Of a stretch of 7,673 bases of DNA, positions 6,578 to 7,673 are shown in pieces (position 1 is the stretch's first letter; each line of letters starts with the position of its first letter). Below the pieces are notes generated by a model. It did not search any database. It saw nothing but the letters and a program-made list of their open reading frames with translations, and had not been told where the DNA came from. The stretch comes from Armatimonadota bacterium. GTDB lineage: Bacteria; Armatimonadota; Armatimonadia; Armatimonadales; Armatimonadaceae. A program made the translations under genes and the position numbers. The stretch lies in contig JACMIU010000295.1 of the NCBI GenBank assembly GCA_014380985.1, forward strand, positions 1-7,673, written 5' to 3'.

Positions 6578-7588
6578 ATGGCAGAAACAGCAGAACCGTC
6601 GCCGGTTCGCGTCGGGATTATCGGGTGTGGCGGCATCACGCGCCACCATTTGGGGCAACTCAAAGCACTGCCCGGCGTGAGCGTCACCGCCTTGTGCGAC
6701 ATCGTGCCGGAGCAGATAGAAAAGTGCCGCAAGCAGTTCCCTGATTACCTCGCGGATGCCGTGACCTGCACCGAAGCGGAACTGCTTGCCCGCGAGGACG
6801 TGGACGCGGTGCAAATCAACACGCCGCACACGCTCCATTTCGCGCAAGCGAACGCCGCACTGGACGCGAACAAGCACGTCTTGTGCGAAAAGCCGTTCGT
6901 GTGCCGCGTCGAGGACGCCCACGCGCTTCTCTCCCGCTTGAAATCGTACCTGAAGGTGTTCGCGCTGGCGTATCAGCGACACGCGCAGGGGCAGTTCGTC
7001 TACATCCGGGACACCATCGCGTCCGGCAGGTTCGGCGCGGTAACGTTCGTGTCGGCACTTCAGGCGCAAGCATGGAAGAAGGGAACCGCCGGGACATGGC
7101 GGCACGATCCCGCGCTTTCGGGCGGTGGGCAACTCAACGATTCGGGTTCGCATTTGCTGGACATAATCCTGTGGACGACCGGACTAACCGTGGCAACGGT
7201 AGCCGCGTTCATTGACAACCGCGAAACGGCGGTGGATCAGAACAGCGCGGTGGCGTTCACGGCAACGAGCGGTGCACAAGGCACGATCACCGTGGTCGGC
7301 GATACCGTAGTCGGGTGGCACGAGGACATCACGATTTGGTGCGAGCGTGGCGCGTTCTTCGTGCGGAACGGAAAGCTCGAAGTCGTGGACGAAAACGGGG
7401 TGCGTACCACGGTGGACGGCGCGAACCTGCCGCCAACGCGCACGATTGACGACGACTGGGTACGCACGATTCGCGGACAACAAAACGCGCCCGCCGCGCC
7501 GCCGGTGTGTGGGCTACGCACGATAGAACTCACGGAAGCCGCGTGGCAGTCGGGGGCAAAGCACGGCGCGGTAGTGCGAATGAATTAG
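6578..7588 (+). CDS. Gfo/Idh/MocA-family NAD(P)-dependent oxidoreductase
   Basis: A 336-residue cytoplasmic dehydrogenase of the Gfo/Idh/MocA family. The N-terminal Rossmann fold opens VRVGIIGCGGITRHH with the nucleotide loop at 16-21, and acidic Asp41 follows the second strand (TALCDIVPE). HVLCEKPF (100-107) is the family EKP motif with Lys105. The C-terminal domain has GGGQLNDSGSHLLD (182-195), where Asp188 and His192 are the usual catalytic pair. Such enzymes oxidise or reduce hydroxyl groups of sugars, inositols or related compounds; substrate and cofactor choice cannot be told from sequence. The ATG at 6578 starts nine residues before the first strand; the frame stays open back to 6422 but codes nothing family-like there. 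It is divergent from the sugar kinase and may share its regulation. Confidence 0.87.
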   Translation: MAETAEPSPVRVGIIGCGGITRHHLGQLKALPGVSVTALCDIVPEQIEKCRKQFPDYLADAVTCTEAELLAREDVDAVQINTPHTLHFAQANAALDANKHVLCEKPFVCRVEDAHALLSRLKSYLKVFALAYQRHAQGQFVYIRDTIASGRFGAVTFVSALQAQAWKKGTAGTWRHDPALSGGGQLNDSGSHLLDIILWTTGLTVATVAAFIDNRETAVDQNSAVAFTATSGAQGTITVVGDTVVGWHEDITIWCERGAFFVRNGKLEVVDENGVRTTVDGANLPPTRTIDDDWVRTIRGQQNAPAAPPVCGLRTIELTEAAWQSGAKHGAVVRMN

Positions 7589-7606
7589 GCGGGCGGCGTA
7601 AGGGCG

Positions 7607-7658
7607 CGGGTAAATCAGGCAGAACAAAGGCGGCAAAAGTACGCGCCTGATTTACCCG
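7607..7658. repeat. Perfect 14-bp inverted repeat after the oxidoreductase gene
   Basis: CGGGTAAATCAGGC (7607-7620) and GCCTGATTTACCCG (7645-7658) are exact reverse complements around a 24-base spacer. They lie 18 bases after the oxidoreductase stop. The hairpin could end transcription, but no T-run follows. A repeated palindromic element or regulator operator is also possible. The structure is certain; the role is not. Confidence 0.65.
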
Positions 7659-7673
7659 GCTGCGAATCGGACA

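Noticed and set aside
6436..6732. 99-codon extension of the sugar kinase
   Set aside because: It runs antisense through the oxidoreductase start and encodes nothing seen in PfkB proteins; the family start is at 6435.
6518..7153. 211-codon minus-strand frame
   Set aside because: It is antisense to the oxidoreductase with no recognisable motif.

Overview
The window (7,673 bases, fairly GC-rich) has two blocks that look different. No RNA gene, CRISPR array, insertion sequence or origin is visible. Block A (1-2520) reads like proteobacterial, perhaps alphaproteobacterial, accessory DNA. It starts with the first 24 codons of a minus-strand AraC-type regulator, then a divergent promoter region, then three plus-strand genes: an isochorismatase-superfamily (YcaC-like) hydrolase, a type I substrate-binding-fold protein with no signal peptide, and a SnoaL/NTF2-like protein. 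The first two are nearly contiguous (1-base gap). A strong hairpin covers the stop codon of the second gene. The layout suggests a small inducible catabolic or sensing unit acting on an unknown amide or other small molecule.

Block B (about 2589-7673) has different gene content and a visibly GCG-rich codon style. It resembles bacteria whose GntR-type wHTH domains are fused to LacI-like effector domains, for example Armatimonadota; this is an impression from protein style, not a search. On the minus strand, an MFS (DHA1/TetA-like) exporter overlaps a DUF2993/LmeA-like lipoprotein by four bases. Divergent from the exporter is a broken GntR/LacI-type regulator, readable in more than one frame and with in-frame stops. 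It ends against the 3' end of a minus-strand 1-phosphofructokinase-like PfkB sugar kinase. Divergent from the kinase is a Gfo/Idh/MocA NAD(P)-dependent oxidoreductase, followed by a perfect 14-bp inverted repeat near the window end.

The kinase, oxidoreductase and decayed sugar-type regulator fit carbohydrate metabolism; the exporter/lipoprotein pair fits envelope transport. The change of style in the 70-bp convergent gap near 2520-2588 could mark horizontal acquisition of block A, an insertion boundary or an assembly chimera. All gene families recognised here are known. The least ordinary points are the signal-less binding protein in its AraC-controlled trio, the junction itself and the decayed regulator.
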